From the NCBI GenBank assembly GCA_973895155.1, contig OZ316896.1:22506001-22570000 (forward strand): a stretch of DNA of 64,000 nt, in the 5' to 3' direction. Shown one piece after another: positions 34,098 through 46,170 of this stretch; the stretch's first letter is position 1; every line of letters starts with the position of its first letter. A program made the position numbers and the translations under genes. Below the pieces are notes generated by a model. That model worked only from the letters and a program-made list of their open reading frames with translations, was not told the origin of the DNA and did no database searches. This stretch comes from Marsupella aquatica. Lineage: Eukaryota > Marchantiophyta.

Positions 34098-35263
34098 TTC
34101 TTTTCAATTGTCACAATTGAAAGGCCTGCGGAATGGAAGAAAGAAACAAACACGAATAGAGTGAACATTTGAGAACTAATAAAAAAACCTCCAAACTAAC
34201 TAAATGAAAGCAACAACCTACAATTAATAGCCCAAAAAAAAGTGAATGATTGCTCTTTGGTGAAATGCAAATGAGTTTTCGAAGGGGGACATATGATGAG
34301 TGAGATGATGTTTGAATACATCATCGTACAAACTAATATGTACAGGGTTTTTGATATTGTCAAGTATATTGCCATGCCATTTATAAAAGTCATTCACTAC
34401 AAGTAGTGCACTCAACTACAAGGAATACAGTTGAGTACATGTAGTCACGCAACATTACTTTTCATTATACTTTGGTTACGGCAAACCATGAAATGGCTCT
34501 GATTCCCTGCATAGTGTCGACTTCTGGGAAAGAGTGACCCTGAATTGTTTCTCGATTACACTGAATAGTATATTGTAATAAGAAATCCATAGAACTCGAG
34601 TCTGTGTTAACGTCTCCTGGATTAGTGACAAAAAAAGGTGTATACCTTGGAAGTGGCGGGCGTTCAAGGTGACTAGACAACTCGCATGCTAGATAGTGTA
34701 GAAACGTTGCAGACAATTAGCTGACTTTGCTGCAACTACTGAGATTGTCCTCCCACAGCTTCTCTGGCCAGAGACGTAATTTTCTATGCGTACTAACAAT
34801 TGATCCAGCAACCGACGTTCTTTCTATGCCAAAGAGGAATCAATCCAGCAGCCCACACGATCGATTTGTCAGACGGGACTTGCAGAGTGAAGCCAATGTA
34901 CGTAGTCAGCCTTCAATCGAGAGCAATTCTTCACGGAATCGATCCTTCACCATTTTTTCACAAAATTGATCATTCAAAGAAAACTCCAGCTTCAGTGAGG
35001 GAACGCGCATGTTTTCTTTGTATTACATTCGGCTAAGTTGTCGTCTAGCAAGCAGCGCTTTGAAGGATGAAGTGTTGAGCAGCGCAGTTTACAGGGTGAA
35101 GTGTTGAGCGGCGCAGCCTCCATTCCCTGCAAACTTCCCTGTATACAGTCTACGCATAAAGACACAGCAGGGACACGGGTTTGATCGTGCATAGAACAGG
35201 TAGGAGAGGGTAGGATAGAGTTGGTATAGCAGATCACACTTTTCCCTGAAGTCGCGCAAGAGG
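34098..35263. other. Harbinger right arm, non-coding
   Basis: Sequence between the transposase start and the right inverted repeat. Only short frames. It probably contains the transposase promoter. Confidence 0.6.
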
Positions 35264-35306
35264 TAAGGGCCGCACTGTGAAGGACTCTCCACATGCGAGT
35301 TGGCCC
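35264..35306 (-). repeat. Right terminal inverted repeat of the Harbinger element
   Basis: The reverse complement begins GGGCCAACTCGCATGTGG and matches the left end with two mismatches over 43 bp. Followed by TTA (35307-35309). Confidence 0.93.
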
Positions 35307-35456
35307 TTAGTCACAATAGGCGAACTTAAAAGCAACAAATATATTTTAGTTTTTTAACTTATTCCCAAGAGATAGGGAAATTAATCCGTGTACCCCATGT
35401 TCATCCAAAGAATGTGTGAGTAATGAAATGACATTGATTTTTAACAAGATACTAAC

Positions 35457-36530
35457 CAATGGTTTTGAGTCTCCCGGTGGTCTTGGTGTGTGCTTGGACA
35501 AAAGAGAACACTCAAAAGATAGAGGAGATCGATCCGGTTCAGATTTTCTCTTTGGTTTATGAAACGGAAGATTGAATGTGGAAGAATTGAGTTTTTTGAC
35601 GATTTTTGCTTACACATTGAAAAAATCATGTTTCTACCATTCCTCATTGATTTTTTGTGAGTTATGTTGAGTATTATCGTCACAAGATAGACAAGAGGAC
35701 ATCACTCCCTGCATCACTCAGCTGTTGGCAAAAGAGTGTTTGTCATTTCGGTCAAAAGAACGCACAAAATGGACGAGGCCATCACTTCACATGAAGGTTT
35801 TGTAATTTTTTTAATTTAAGAAAGCTATGGTGTGAGGGGGAGACCAGCAATTGTTTCTTTGACATAGAGGTATTTGGCATCAACCTATGTTCAGAGTGAG
35901 CTTCAGTTGAAGACTGGAGGGACGCAAATAATTCAAGCCTGGTGTTGCGGACAAGCGATGACAACATCAGAGAAATCAATTTGCAGCGACTAAGTTTGTG
36001 ACGGTGACAAGATTGTGACATCTCTTAATCAAGAAAAGAGCCTTAGATTGACAAATTTTGTCAACTTCCAAATGAGTTTTTGAATTTATGTCTTTCCAAT
36101 GAGTGTGACAATAATAAATTTTGATCATGAGTTCATGAATTCTTTTAGCTTTGCAACATTGAATCCAACATTGACAAATTTCATGTTAGATTTTGTCACA
36201 GTACTAAGGAGATCATGAGGTTTTCAATCTCTATAGCTTTCTAATGTGTGACATTGGGAGTATTTGTCAAAAATTAGAAAGATCATGAGTATCTGAATTT
36301 CTCTAGCTTTCCAATGAACCTAACATTGATAGATTTTGTCAAGTACTAAGAAGATGATGAGTTTCTAATTTTACTCTAGCTTTCCAACGAGTGTGACATT
36401 GAAAGATTGTATCAAGACAATACTGAAGAGGTCATGAGTTTTTAAATCTTGATCATGAGTTTTCAAATGAATCAAACATTGATAGATTTCATCAAGTACT
36501 AAGGAGATTGATTATTTAGTTTTACAATGT
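35457..36530. repeat. Satellite-like repeat block 1
   Basis: Begins 'ggttttgagtctcccggtgg' and ends 'tagttttacaatgtggagc'. From ~36040 it is built of degenerate ~65-80 bp units with 'gacaaattttgtcaag', 'gatcatgagttt' and 'tctagctttccaatgagtg'. Matches 41532-42240 in the same orientation. Confidence 0.7.
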
Positions 36531-36940
36531 GGAGCCAAAGGGGGTATAGCCACCCACACAGGAAACAGGAAAACAAGAATTCTGGTACCAGAAAAATAGA
36601 TGCTATTATCAGGAATATGTTGTTGTTACCAGGAAAAACTTGTCTTTGCATCAGGATTATTACTTCATTAAGTACTTCTAACTAGATAGGTCTCAAAATA
36701 AGCAATATTCATTGCGTTTCATTTATATCTAGAGCTTAGAACCAACTAACATGCCAAAAATTGTTGTCTGATGATATGTGAGTATGGATCAGAAACCTTT
36801 TTTCCATTACCCATGCTTTCATCCTTGCGTGAACTGACTCTGATCCTGTACAGTTTGGAATCCTAGCACCTTCTTTAGCACTTTTGTCCTGGAACAACAA
36901 AGTATAAAAGCTAATGAGCATCCGCAAAAGATACTAGCGC
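36531..36940. other. No gene seen
   Basis: AT-rich spacer between the satellite-like block and the palindrome-bounded region. Nothing was identified. Confidence 0.3.
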
Positions 36941-39466
36941 TAGGCGCTAGACAGAAAATTTGGAGAAAACCATCAATATTATTGTGTAATCATATGTTTG
37001 TCAAAATAAATGATTCAAATCAGGTCAGTCTATGAGAATCAATTACATTCTTTGGATATGGTGTTTAGGAATCGAATGTTCAAGAATGGAATGTTGAGGA
37101 ATGTCAACAAACAATTGTACTTATACAAGAAAAAATGACTTGCATATTACTAGCGCCAAGCGCTATTACTCACCAAGCGAATAAAACTTCCCCACTGCCT
37201 CCAACACACAACCCACCACGATATCCAACTCTAAAGCATTTGAAGCTTTCCAGGGAAGCAGTTACCAGACTGCCACCATAGGTCAATCTCTCTTGAAAAT
37301 TGGTAGGCCTCCACAATTGTCGGTGCATTACGTATTTTATCCCATAGCATTCGATGTTCTACCTGCTTCTCTTCCAACACTCCTTCAAACAGAATGGCGA
37401 TGAAACGCTTGGTAAAAATGAAAAGTGTCCGTTTGCTCCCGTTCAGGGTTTGGGTGCCCTCCAAAAAAAAACATTTCGGACTGCTAACCATCCGGCTTGG
37501 GCATTGTCTGCCATAACTTAGCCATGAATAGTTGGATTATGTAACCCATTCTCTTTGGATACCTAAATCATTAATCTCCAAGCCTTCTCGAAGGACTTTG
37601 TGTCTTCAGCTTTTAGCTCACAAGTGAATATTGTACACAACGGGCGGTAGTTGTGATCATAAACGTGTGTGCTGAAAATCACCCAATCCTTGGTCATTCA
37701 TTTCATGACATCAAAGCTTACCTAGGCACCTTCAAGACTCCCTTTAGGTTGCATTTACCGCTAAAGATCCACCCCCGACCCATGGCCTTTGGAAGTCATC
37801 TTGAATATGTGAGGCCTGTCTTCTTGAGACCCTTGACCTGGAAGGATGTACCTCTGGAGGAAAGGCATGTTGATATTCTTTTGATATCAAACTAGAAAAT
37901 CCAACTCTCCACGACCTTTCTGGTCCTGCCTAACACTCTTGAAAAGAGATGCAAACTTTTGTGGAGTAGAAACTACCATTAGAGACAGGAATTTTTTTGT
38001 TTCTTCGATATCTTGAAATCACCCAGGCTCTCACACAAAGATTGTACAAAAGATCCCGTCGCTACATTTTTAATCCCGACAAGCGTCAAAGTTGGATTCA
38101 TTCCAATTTCTTTTTTATGACATCTTCAACCACCTTTTCCGCACTCCAAGAAAATACCTTGCGAGAAGGATGGTTGTGCGTACCCATATGAATCACTAGG
38201 CAAGACATGTGACTATAGGTAGCTGAGTCAAGCAGAACTTGAGGATACATATAAAATAGTCTTGTAGAGCATGCCTCTACACAAAAAAGGGATCTGTGGG
38301 CAATAATGACAAACAACTCCACCCTGTTCAATGAACAATCCAACACGGTGTGGCCCTCCAAGTTTAAGGGGTACTAGCCTAGGCCTTTGCATTACTCCTC
38401 TTCTTTCGGTGGAAATAGTCACAAGTTTTATTTCTGCACTCAATAGATCTAGTATATGTAACTTTACCAAATTCCCAGTATTTCTTGGGCTGCACGTTTG
38501 CAGTGGTAGGAAATATTCTAGTCCAGATGTAGCAATCCTGGACCGGTCCATGTCCCGATGACGGGATCCTTTTGAAAGAATTCTTGGCGATGGAGGCAAC
38601 TCGAACACTATGTTACCAATGTACTTCGGCGGCAAACAAGGTACTTGTTCATGCCAAAAGTTTCCAGCCACAATGAACGTCAAAAGTTCATTGGACCCAG
38701 TTGACTTGAGCAGCGCATTCATTGCACAATTTGGGAATGCGACGATGGCATCTCCTCTTTGACCAAGACCACGTCAGGCGCTGGAGGCTCCACAAGGGGG
38801 ATCCTTGGTGGCTCCTCATCATCACTATCGAAAAGAGTGACCACATCCACCAGAGCCCATGCCAGAGATTGCCAATCTCCCTGATTTGGTTTTCGAATGA
38901 CAATGGAGTAGCGCAACCTAGTATTAAGGTGCAAAAATCTCACCCCATCATCGATATCAAAAAGTGCGACAGATGTGGAGCCATCTGCTTTGATTCCCTC
39001 CTGAACAATTTCCTCTATATCATTCATGCGCAAATCAAACCTTGAACCACAGAGATAAACCTCACTAACTTGCTTGTATGTTTTAGCCACAGACACAGAA
39101 ATGGAAACAATGTCATCGGTCGACAGACGGGTAACTTAACGATTGATTGAGACATCACAGAAGCCTCTGGAAACAAATGAACACAAGAAAATTATGAATC
39201 AAAATTCTATGGGCAAGGACTGTTATCGATCCTCACTAACAATTTCCAGAAGCCGTTATAATAAGACTATCCTTTGACACCATAAATGTATTTTGTCGTT
39301 ATATCAACGACATTTACAATTACCAACATGTACACAATTATGCTTTTTAGGAGAACCTTTATGTTTTGGAAATCTCAATTCTTAATAGGGCCTGGCGCTA
39401 TTAAAGACATACCAAACTTGGAGGTCCATGGCCACTAGAAGTCAATCCATGTTTAGCACCTGGCGC
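36941..39466 (-). mobile_element. Possible transposon bounded by TAGCGCYAGGYGCTA palindromes
   Basis: Related palindromic motifs occur in pairs at both edges: 'tagcgctaggcgctag' (~36943) and 'tagcgccaagcgctat' (~37152) on the left; 'cctggcgctatt' (~39392) and 'agcacctggcgctaa' (~39453) on the right, in inverted orientation. Between them are minus-strand frames 39120-38719 (about 134 codons, acidic C-terminus) and 38722-38228 (165 codons, overlapping by ATGA), plus a fragment at 37491-37231. I do not recognise the proteins. The inverted edge motifs suggest an unclassified DNA element. No target duplication was resolved. Confidence 0.35.
38228..39120 (-). pseudogene. Two adjacent unrecognised minus-strand frames
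   Basis: Upstream piece: 'TRLSTDDIVSISVSVAKTYK' onward to '...FDSDDEEPPRIPLVEPPAP', which looks globular then acidic/Pro-rich. Possible acceptor AAG before 39134. Downstream piece: 'GNIVFELPPSPRILS', 'LLSAEIKLVTISTERRGV'. The two frames overlap by four bases, so they are more likely one gene broken by a frameshift or joined by splicing than two genes. Function unknown; probably carried by the surrounding element. Confidence 0.35.
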
Positions 39467-40122
39467 TAATATTGTGTTCATTCAGATTCTGATTATTTAC
39501 AAAGGTAAACTATCAAATATGAGCCTCAAAAATGTTTTTAATAGCTCAGTTTTTAATAGTGTCGGGGGCTAGTTTTTGCATGTACTGAAAATATATGAAA
39601 AACGTTGTTAACAGTAAAATAATGTTGTATTACCATCTCTTAGGACTATATTGTGTTCCCAACTGATGTCAAAATACAAAACTTAAGCCTTTGGAAACTA
39701 CTATCGAGTGAGTAACAATAACAGGATATAGATCCCTGAGATATTATCGAGTTTTATTATCAACGGTCATATTCAACGGTAACTATGGGTTTCGTGTTCA
39801 TCAATACATCAATCCTCTTAGGTATTGTCAAATAAAGAAACAACAAGTGTCACATATCCAGGGCAGGAGTTCAATTTTGTTATCGTATATCTTACGCTCT
39901 GCTCTTTGGATCCTATTTATTTTCCATGTGAGGTACAGTACGAACGAAGTTGTATGACGGGTTTGTGCCGTTTGCGGTACGGTACAAACAAAGTGGTCGT
40001 CAGCCATTTTTCCCCCTGTGCAAGCGATGGACCCTACCTTCTCCTCCTCTCAATGCTTTAGTGGAAATGGATAGAGAGAGGTCATTCCTTCGCAAACATC
40101 TGAGTGTTCATTTTTAGGATCT
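39467..40122. other. No gene seen
   Basis: AT-rich spacer. 'ggtac(a/g)gtac' repeats occur near 39931-39985. Nothing was assigned. Confidence 0.3.
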
Positions 40123-41520
40123 ATGTATAGTCGTCGAGTGACCAGGTCCACTGCTTCGCAAGCTCCTAAAACACAACCGGCTGTTACGTTCCCGAAGAGC
40201 AGGAGAGGGAAGATGGATGATCTCGATTTGTATGTTGTGGAGGACTGTGGGGAAACATCGCTTACCGTGTATGATGTGATCTCCAAACACATCATGTTGT
40301 TTGGGAAAGATTTCCAAGGACACGATAAGCATCGTAATGAAGGAAAATCCTGATGATGTGAAGTATCATCCTTGCATACTGAGTGCAGTATTCAAGGGAG
40401 AAATGGGCCCTTAATTGAGATTGAGCGGCAATGCACACTATCAACCCGTAAGTGTCTCTTTCAACATATGTAGATCTCTTCATTTACGTTGTCTCCATCA
40501 TAATTCCCGTCTACTTGATTCCAATCTTTGGCAAAGTTTGACTAGCGTTGGGCTCTACTGACTTATTCGCTTGTCTTTGGGCTTGGGCAGGTGTGGTCGA
40601 ACCCTCTTGGATACTTGATGTAGACCGTATTAACAAAATTTTGTTGAATGATCTAGATTACTACAAGTCAATCATCGACAGTGCAAATTTCAAGAAGTTT
40701 GGACAGATCATGGAGAAGACACGGAAGGGATCGTGGTATACAAAGAAAATGCCTCAGGAAGCGCTTTTGTACATCTTGTGTGAGAATTAGATCAAGTCTT
40801 ATTCTTGATAGTTTAAGATGGATCTAGAGTTTGCTGCCGCTCAGGGTACACCTTGGTCTTTGGGAGAGAATTCAAAAAGACATGTTGCAATGATGAAGGA
40901 GGCAACAAAGGGCTATAAAGGTTTCAAAAATAACTCCTTTGTGAAGCCCCGCCTTTGAGGATTTCATGCGTACTTGCACTGAGATGGACCCCATGACAAA
41001 GAAGAATAAACGAGAGAAGAAACCCAATGCAATTGTTTGTACAATGGATCGAGCTATTTTTTGCCGTGTCTGCACTCGACCCCAAGCTGAGGAGTACTCT
41101 TCTTGTTGCCCATTGTACACTAGAGCTGAGGAAACAATTCTTTCATCCACAAAGCGTTAGTGACAATCCCGGCCGTGAAGCAATGATGCCATACCTGGCA
41201 AACTTGGAACAGTGTGGAGGGAATTGATATTGGTATGTTGCACACCTCCCTGCATCGGGTCAATGATATAGTCCCCGCCAATTGATTGCAGGAGTGGGAG
41301 TGTGACTCATTTGACTCGCTTATTGAAATAGTCTCAAATGATTTTAAGAAATTTGGGGACGCAGTGAAAGGCAAGTTTTGTGGCCTTCCAAGTATCCTGA
41401 CAAGGCTGACTATACACTAAAGAATCAAAAGAGAGCCAAACAATATCTCTATCATTTCTTCATGCATATGGAGATTGTGAAGCCAAATTACGTGTGTGAT
41501 GAAGTGAAATAAATTGTCAT
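40123..41520 (+). pseudogene. Decayed plus-strand ORF, probably transposon-derived
   Basis: Broken coding pieces follow each other in plausible order: ATG at 40123 with 'KMDDLDLYVVEDCGETSLTV', a frameshift near 40320 to 'KENPDDVKYHPCILSAVFKG', then 'WILDVDRINKILLNDLDYYK' (40610-40670), and short pieces to 'RAKQYLYHFFMHMEIVKPN' (~41430-41490). Stops and shifts separate them. No recognised domain. It runs directly into satellite-like block 2. Confidence 0.3.
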
Positions 41521-41531
41521 CAAGGCGATAA

Positions 41532-42240
41532 TCGATGGTTTTGAGTCTCTCGGTGATCTTGGTGTGTGCTCATACAAAAAAAATGCAAGAAAGCTATGGT
41601 GTGAGGGGGAGACCAACGATTGTTTCTTCAACATAGAGGTTGCATTTGGTATCAACCTGTGTTCAGAGTGAGCTTCAGTTGAAGCCTAGAGGGATGCAAA
41701 CAATTTCAAGCCTGGAAGCAAGCATTGAGGACAAGCGGTGATGATGTAATCAAATAAATCTATTTGCAGCGGCTAAGTTTGTACGGTGACGGGATTGTGA
41801 CATCTCTTAATAGAGAAAGGGTTTCCAATTAGCCTTAGATTGACAAATTTTATCAAGTTCCAAATGAGTTTTTGAATTTCTTTGGCTTTACAATGAGTGT
41901 GACAATAAGACAGTTTGATCATGAGTTCATGATTACTTTAACTTTCCAATATCGAGTCCAACATTGACAAATTTCATGTCAGATTTTGTCACGCTACTAA
42001 ACAGATCATGAAGTTTTCAATCTCTAGCTAATTGGGAGTATTTGTCAAGAATTAGAGAGATCATGAGTATCCAAATTTCTCTAGCTTTCCAATGAGTGTG
42101 ACATTTAGAGATTTTATCAAGACAGTACTAAAGAGGTCATGAGTTTCTAAATTTTGATCTTGAGCTTTCTGATTACTTAGTACTTGACATATTTTATCAA
42201 GTACTAAGGAGATTGATTATTTAGTTTTACAATGTAGAGC
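41532..42240. repeat. Satellite-like repeat block 2
   Basis: Direct-orientation match to 35457-36530 but shorter (missing internal units). Shared start 'ggttttgagtctctcggtg', middle 'gctatggtgtgagggggaga' and end 'tagttttacaatgtagagc'. Confidence 0.7.
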
Positions 42241-43012
42241 AAATAATCATAAAATACAAGCATTTTGATGTAAAACACTGATATATCATTGACAAACATT
42301 GGAATGGTAACTTTACTTTACTAAATGATATCTCTTCCTTTCTATTCTGGTTTTTTTACATTCAATACTTACGGCATGGTGCCCCAAAAATTACGTTGCT
42401 TTTGCCACAAACATGAATGTGCACTTTTGTTATTGTCATAATTATGACCTTTCCTGTTTGTGACTGGTGGTGTTGATGTGGTGCAACCTCGTGGTAGGGA
42501 ATTTGCAAGGGACCTCTCATGGGGGTACGTAAATAAAAATTAAGGTATCTAGTCATTTAACCCATCCTCAATGCAATGTCTCTAAACAAAAACAAATGTT
42601 ATTTTAAGGACCACATATAATTACCTCATGTATGTACAAGTGTTAGGTATTGCTCTTAGTCTTGTGACTCTTGAGTTAACCACAGTTAGGCTAACTCAGG
42701 TTAGTAATTAGCTAAGGTTAGCGGTAGTGCTGTTGTGTATATAGCCAGGGCTGGTGCCAGTCCGTGGTGGATCTTCAGTTCATTGTTAGAGTTGGGCAAG
42801 AAAGAAATAAAGGTCTCTTGCTTTCCCGTGGACGTAGCCTCGATCATGAGGTGAACCAAGTACTCGCTGTGTTGACTACTTTATATGGTGTTCATATGTG
42901 CATGGTGTCTCGGGATAAGGATTATCCCCAACATGTTGGTTTAGGTCTAAGGTACTCCATAGATACGTATACTTGTCTGCTCCTTCCAACTTGTGGTACA
43001 ATCCACTAATAC
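42241..43012. other. No gene seen
   Basis: Spacer. A possible LTR-like segment around 42650-42960 ('gttagg..actc', 'tataaccagg') has no partner in the window. Confidence 0.3.
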
Positions 43013-45870
43013 TCATGAATGAGAGGGTCTATTGCAAGCAACTATGTTTACTGCTTGACGATCATGAACCTTCCAAACATGTCTCCTAATATTTTCATTC
43101 CAGTCTGTAGCATAGATCATACAACATAAACGTGTATCATGAGTAGCTAGAAAATGGATACGCTTTATGACATACTTGCCCATTACAAAATGGAATATTT
43201 CAAACATAAAGTTCTCACAGGCCATGGTATAAAATTGCATTTTTTCTGGCTTTATGTACTTGGTCATGAAAGCTTTTATGGCCTTGTGAGTTTTTCCATC
43301 TGTATTCCAAAAGAAAAACTGGTTATTTATTTTATAATTACTATGTCATGCAACATCCAAAACATAATATGAATTTGTCTCAATGCAAAATCAATGAATA
43401 TTTGTGGTAAAGTATATGCTTTACCTCTCTCATAGTACAAGTCCAGTTGTAAGGCATTAGGTTTTCCAAGATGATGACAAGATCGATCAGATAGTGTCAT
43501 GCACTTTTCATGGTCACCAGGCCAATGATCTGCACAATTCCCTAACTCAAAGGCCAAGGATTCATTGTCTCTACTCATGCATTGCAAAGTAGTGAGAAAA
43601 CAATTTATAAATATATTATAAATTAAATTTTATCTACAAAATATCTATCAAGGTATTCCAAGGAATATATAAATCAAGATAGCATTTCAAGCAATCTGCA
43701 ATACTTTTGTAATATGGCACACTTGTTTTTACATGTTCGAGAACACACATAGAACCAGGTCTTAAATTTGCTTGCCAAATTATGTTCCACTAACTCTGGA
43801 AACTTGAGACCACGGGTGGCAATGTGTACAAGCTCCTCCTCATGAAGCCCACGCAAATCCGCAACTCAATATATTAACGCTTCCTTTCTCAAGTTAGAGT
43901 AACATCTAATACCCCTATCCTTCAACCAGTCTTTCAATTTTTTATTTCTAACTCCTTGCAAATCAGAACGGGATGTCATAGTGTCTATGTCAATAATAAG
44001 GATAAATGTGGCACTTTCCAACTTGTCCACAAATTTTTCTCACTAAATTTTTAGCCTTGTGCCATAAGTCCTTCTGGTTTATAAATCCCATGTCCTCAAT
44101 GATTCTATCTATGATACTTTTATCATCATGGATGACCTCTTTTATAACCACTCTTGCGTTAGTGAGACTATTTAGTACCCTCTTTGCCCCAATTTCTTCC
44201 ATGTACAAAGAATTATTCTCCTCTTTTCTACTCAAAATGGTCATGTGAAGGACCCTATTATCGTAGCTATCAAAGATAGATGAAATACCATGATACCACT
44301 CCGAGATGAATCCCAACGATAATCTAGAAACACAACTAGTCCAGGATTTGCAAGAAAACCATCACATATGATGTTGGGAAAATGTTATTCATAAAAAACC
44401 TAAAATTTATTCAAGTCCAATGTGTAAATATCTTTCATGTTTGAGCAAAACTATGTAATAACAATAAAACATGATTTTGTTGTATAAACCTCAAAACAAA
44501 TAGAACTAAGTAGTTTCATTACAAACCTTCATGAGATGCACATTGCTGTTGAAGTCGAGTTTTTACATCTTCCCACACCTTGCTTTTGTTTACCTCCTAT
44601 TGCTGCTTTACATCATCTATCCATCCAGCTTGAGGTCATTGTCTTCTGCTTTGAAAGTCATGCCAATGGATTGCAAAAGGGACATGTAAACCTAAATGTG
44701 ATGTCAATGCAGCTAGAGCTGTAAATGTAAGCCCATCACATAGAGTGGAATGATATAGCATAGAAGTAATTAATGGTGAATTCTTTCCCAACTCATTCTC
44801 ACCAGTCACAAACGTCCACCCATGTCCAGCTTGCCCACAATTGATCCTAATAGACCATACTTGTTGCAACTCTCCAATACGCTCCACAATAGGAGTCAAT
44901 GAACATCCAGCTATATGACACCTAGGAAGTAGTCTTTGAACAAACGTATGAATTAAGTGTCGTTCAAAAAATGCTACTATAGCCGGTCGATGAGGTAGAG
45001 ACTTATGTGTAATTGGTAGGTCAGAGGTACTAAGTGGTACTGATTGTAAGTTTGGAACTATTGATGGTCGTTCCGGTGATTGAGAATCCAAGACTACCAC
45101 CTCCAAATTCAATACAAATATTTAGACAGTTAGAAGGATTGAAATAAACACATAGAATGTGATGTAAAAATAGAGTTAGTATACTTTGAAAAAAAATGTG
45201 TAGGGAATGTAAATTGTTGCACCTCCTCCACAACCTCCTCATGTATAGGAGCTCCTAAAGCATAATGAACGGTTGCATCTTCATCTCGATACATGGCTTC
45301 ATCCTCTGCATCTGATGGATATTGTTCAACAATATGCTCTTAAAATTCCTCTTCCGTTTGTGCATCACTTGTTACAGACTGTTGACTCTGTAAAAAGTAG
45401 CCACACATGTAATAGCGTTATAGACTGGTTATTGTTTTGGAAAAATAGGGCTTGAAAAAGTCCACATCTTCAACCCCCAAGAGAAACTTATTCCAAGATA
45501 GCACAAGCCAAAAAAACAAACGTCGAAAGACATAACAAAATTATCTACAAGCATACATCATGCATGTAAATCCGTATCTTGGTAATGATCTTCTGAACGT
45601 TAACTGCTCCTAGGCTTCATAATGGTTGACAAAGCTTCAATGTGGGTCGCTGGTTGCTGATGCAAGTTCATCTTGTAGCATAGTAGCAGCTTGCGCTGCT
45701 TGCCATGTCCTCAAATGCTCGACCCTATCTCGCACTTCATGAAACAACCACTCAATGACAACTGAGTGTGTAGTATGTTCATCACCAAGTAAAACTCTCA
45801 ATTCCTTCCATTCATTCCACAAGTGAAGCGGGACTCGGATTGTAGGCTTTGCATCCGGTCTCTCGGGGAT
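43013..45870 (-). pseudogene. Decayed transposase-like gene of unnamed family
   Basis: Minus-strand pieces in order: 'WNEWKELRVLLGDEHTTHS' (~45820), 'ERIGELQQVWSIRINCGQAG' (~44880), 'SMLYHSTLCDGLTFTALAAL' (~44765), 'VWEDVKTRLQQQCASHEG' (~44590-44530), 'VLHMTILSRKEENNSLYMEE' and 'VIHDDKSIIDRIIEDMG' (~44260-44090), 'QKDLWHKAKNLVRKI' (~44080), 'KTWFYVCSRTCKNKC' (~43770), 'NCADHWPGDHEKC' (~43530) and 'RIHFLATHDTRLCCM' (~43180). The order and conserved Cys/His/Trp residues suggest one protein of ~650-700 residues. I recall similar multi-copy proteins from plants and animals without a settled name. Stops between pieces make it a pseudogene. Confidence 0.5.
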
Positions 45871-46170
45871 TCACTTTTACAAAAATGGCACATCACGTGC
45901 GACGAAGTATAGGGTCATTTTATTGGTTCAAAGGGAAGACTTAAAAATTTTCTGAGAAGAACAATAGGGTCTTTTAAATCAAATTTTGAGACTTATAAGA
46001 ACATTAGGGTCCTTATAACCAAAATTTTGGAATATTCCATGAATATTCCAATTTTATAGGGGTTGAATAATTATTATTTTTTCTAATATTTTAGGGGGTC
46101 CGAGGCCTAAGAACGTCGTAGGTGATGGGGAGACATTTATATAGTGAGACCTGCGAGTCCGGTTTCCAAA
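45845..46170 (+). repeat. LTR-like block, inverted relative to 7.05-7.40 kb
   Basis: Plus-strand copy of the block at 7046-7400: 'cacgtgcgacgaag', 'agggtcattttattgg', 'ggaatattccatgaatattcc', 'agggggtccgaggcctaaga'. It ends near 'gcgagtccgg'. Confidence 0.5.

Larger units (their letters stand above)
28738..35306. mobile_element. Complete PIF/Harbinger DNA transposon (6,569 bp)
   Basis: Ends are inverted repeats: both begin GGGCCAACTCGCATGTGG and agree over ~43 bp with two mismatches. They are flanked by the 3-bp target duplication TTA (28735-28737 and 35307-35309), the signature of the PIF/Harbinger superfamily. Inside are a coiled-coil frame and a Myb/SANT-like gene on the plus strand, and a convergent DDE transposase on the minus strand, all open. 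Non-coding left and right arms carry tandem repeats. The near-identical ends and open genes suggest recent and possibly current activity. Confidence 0.95.
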
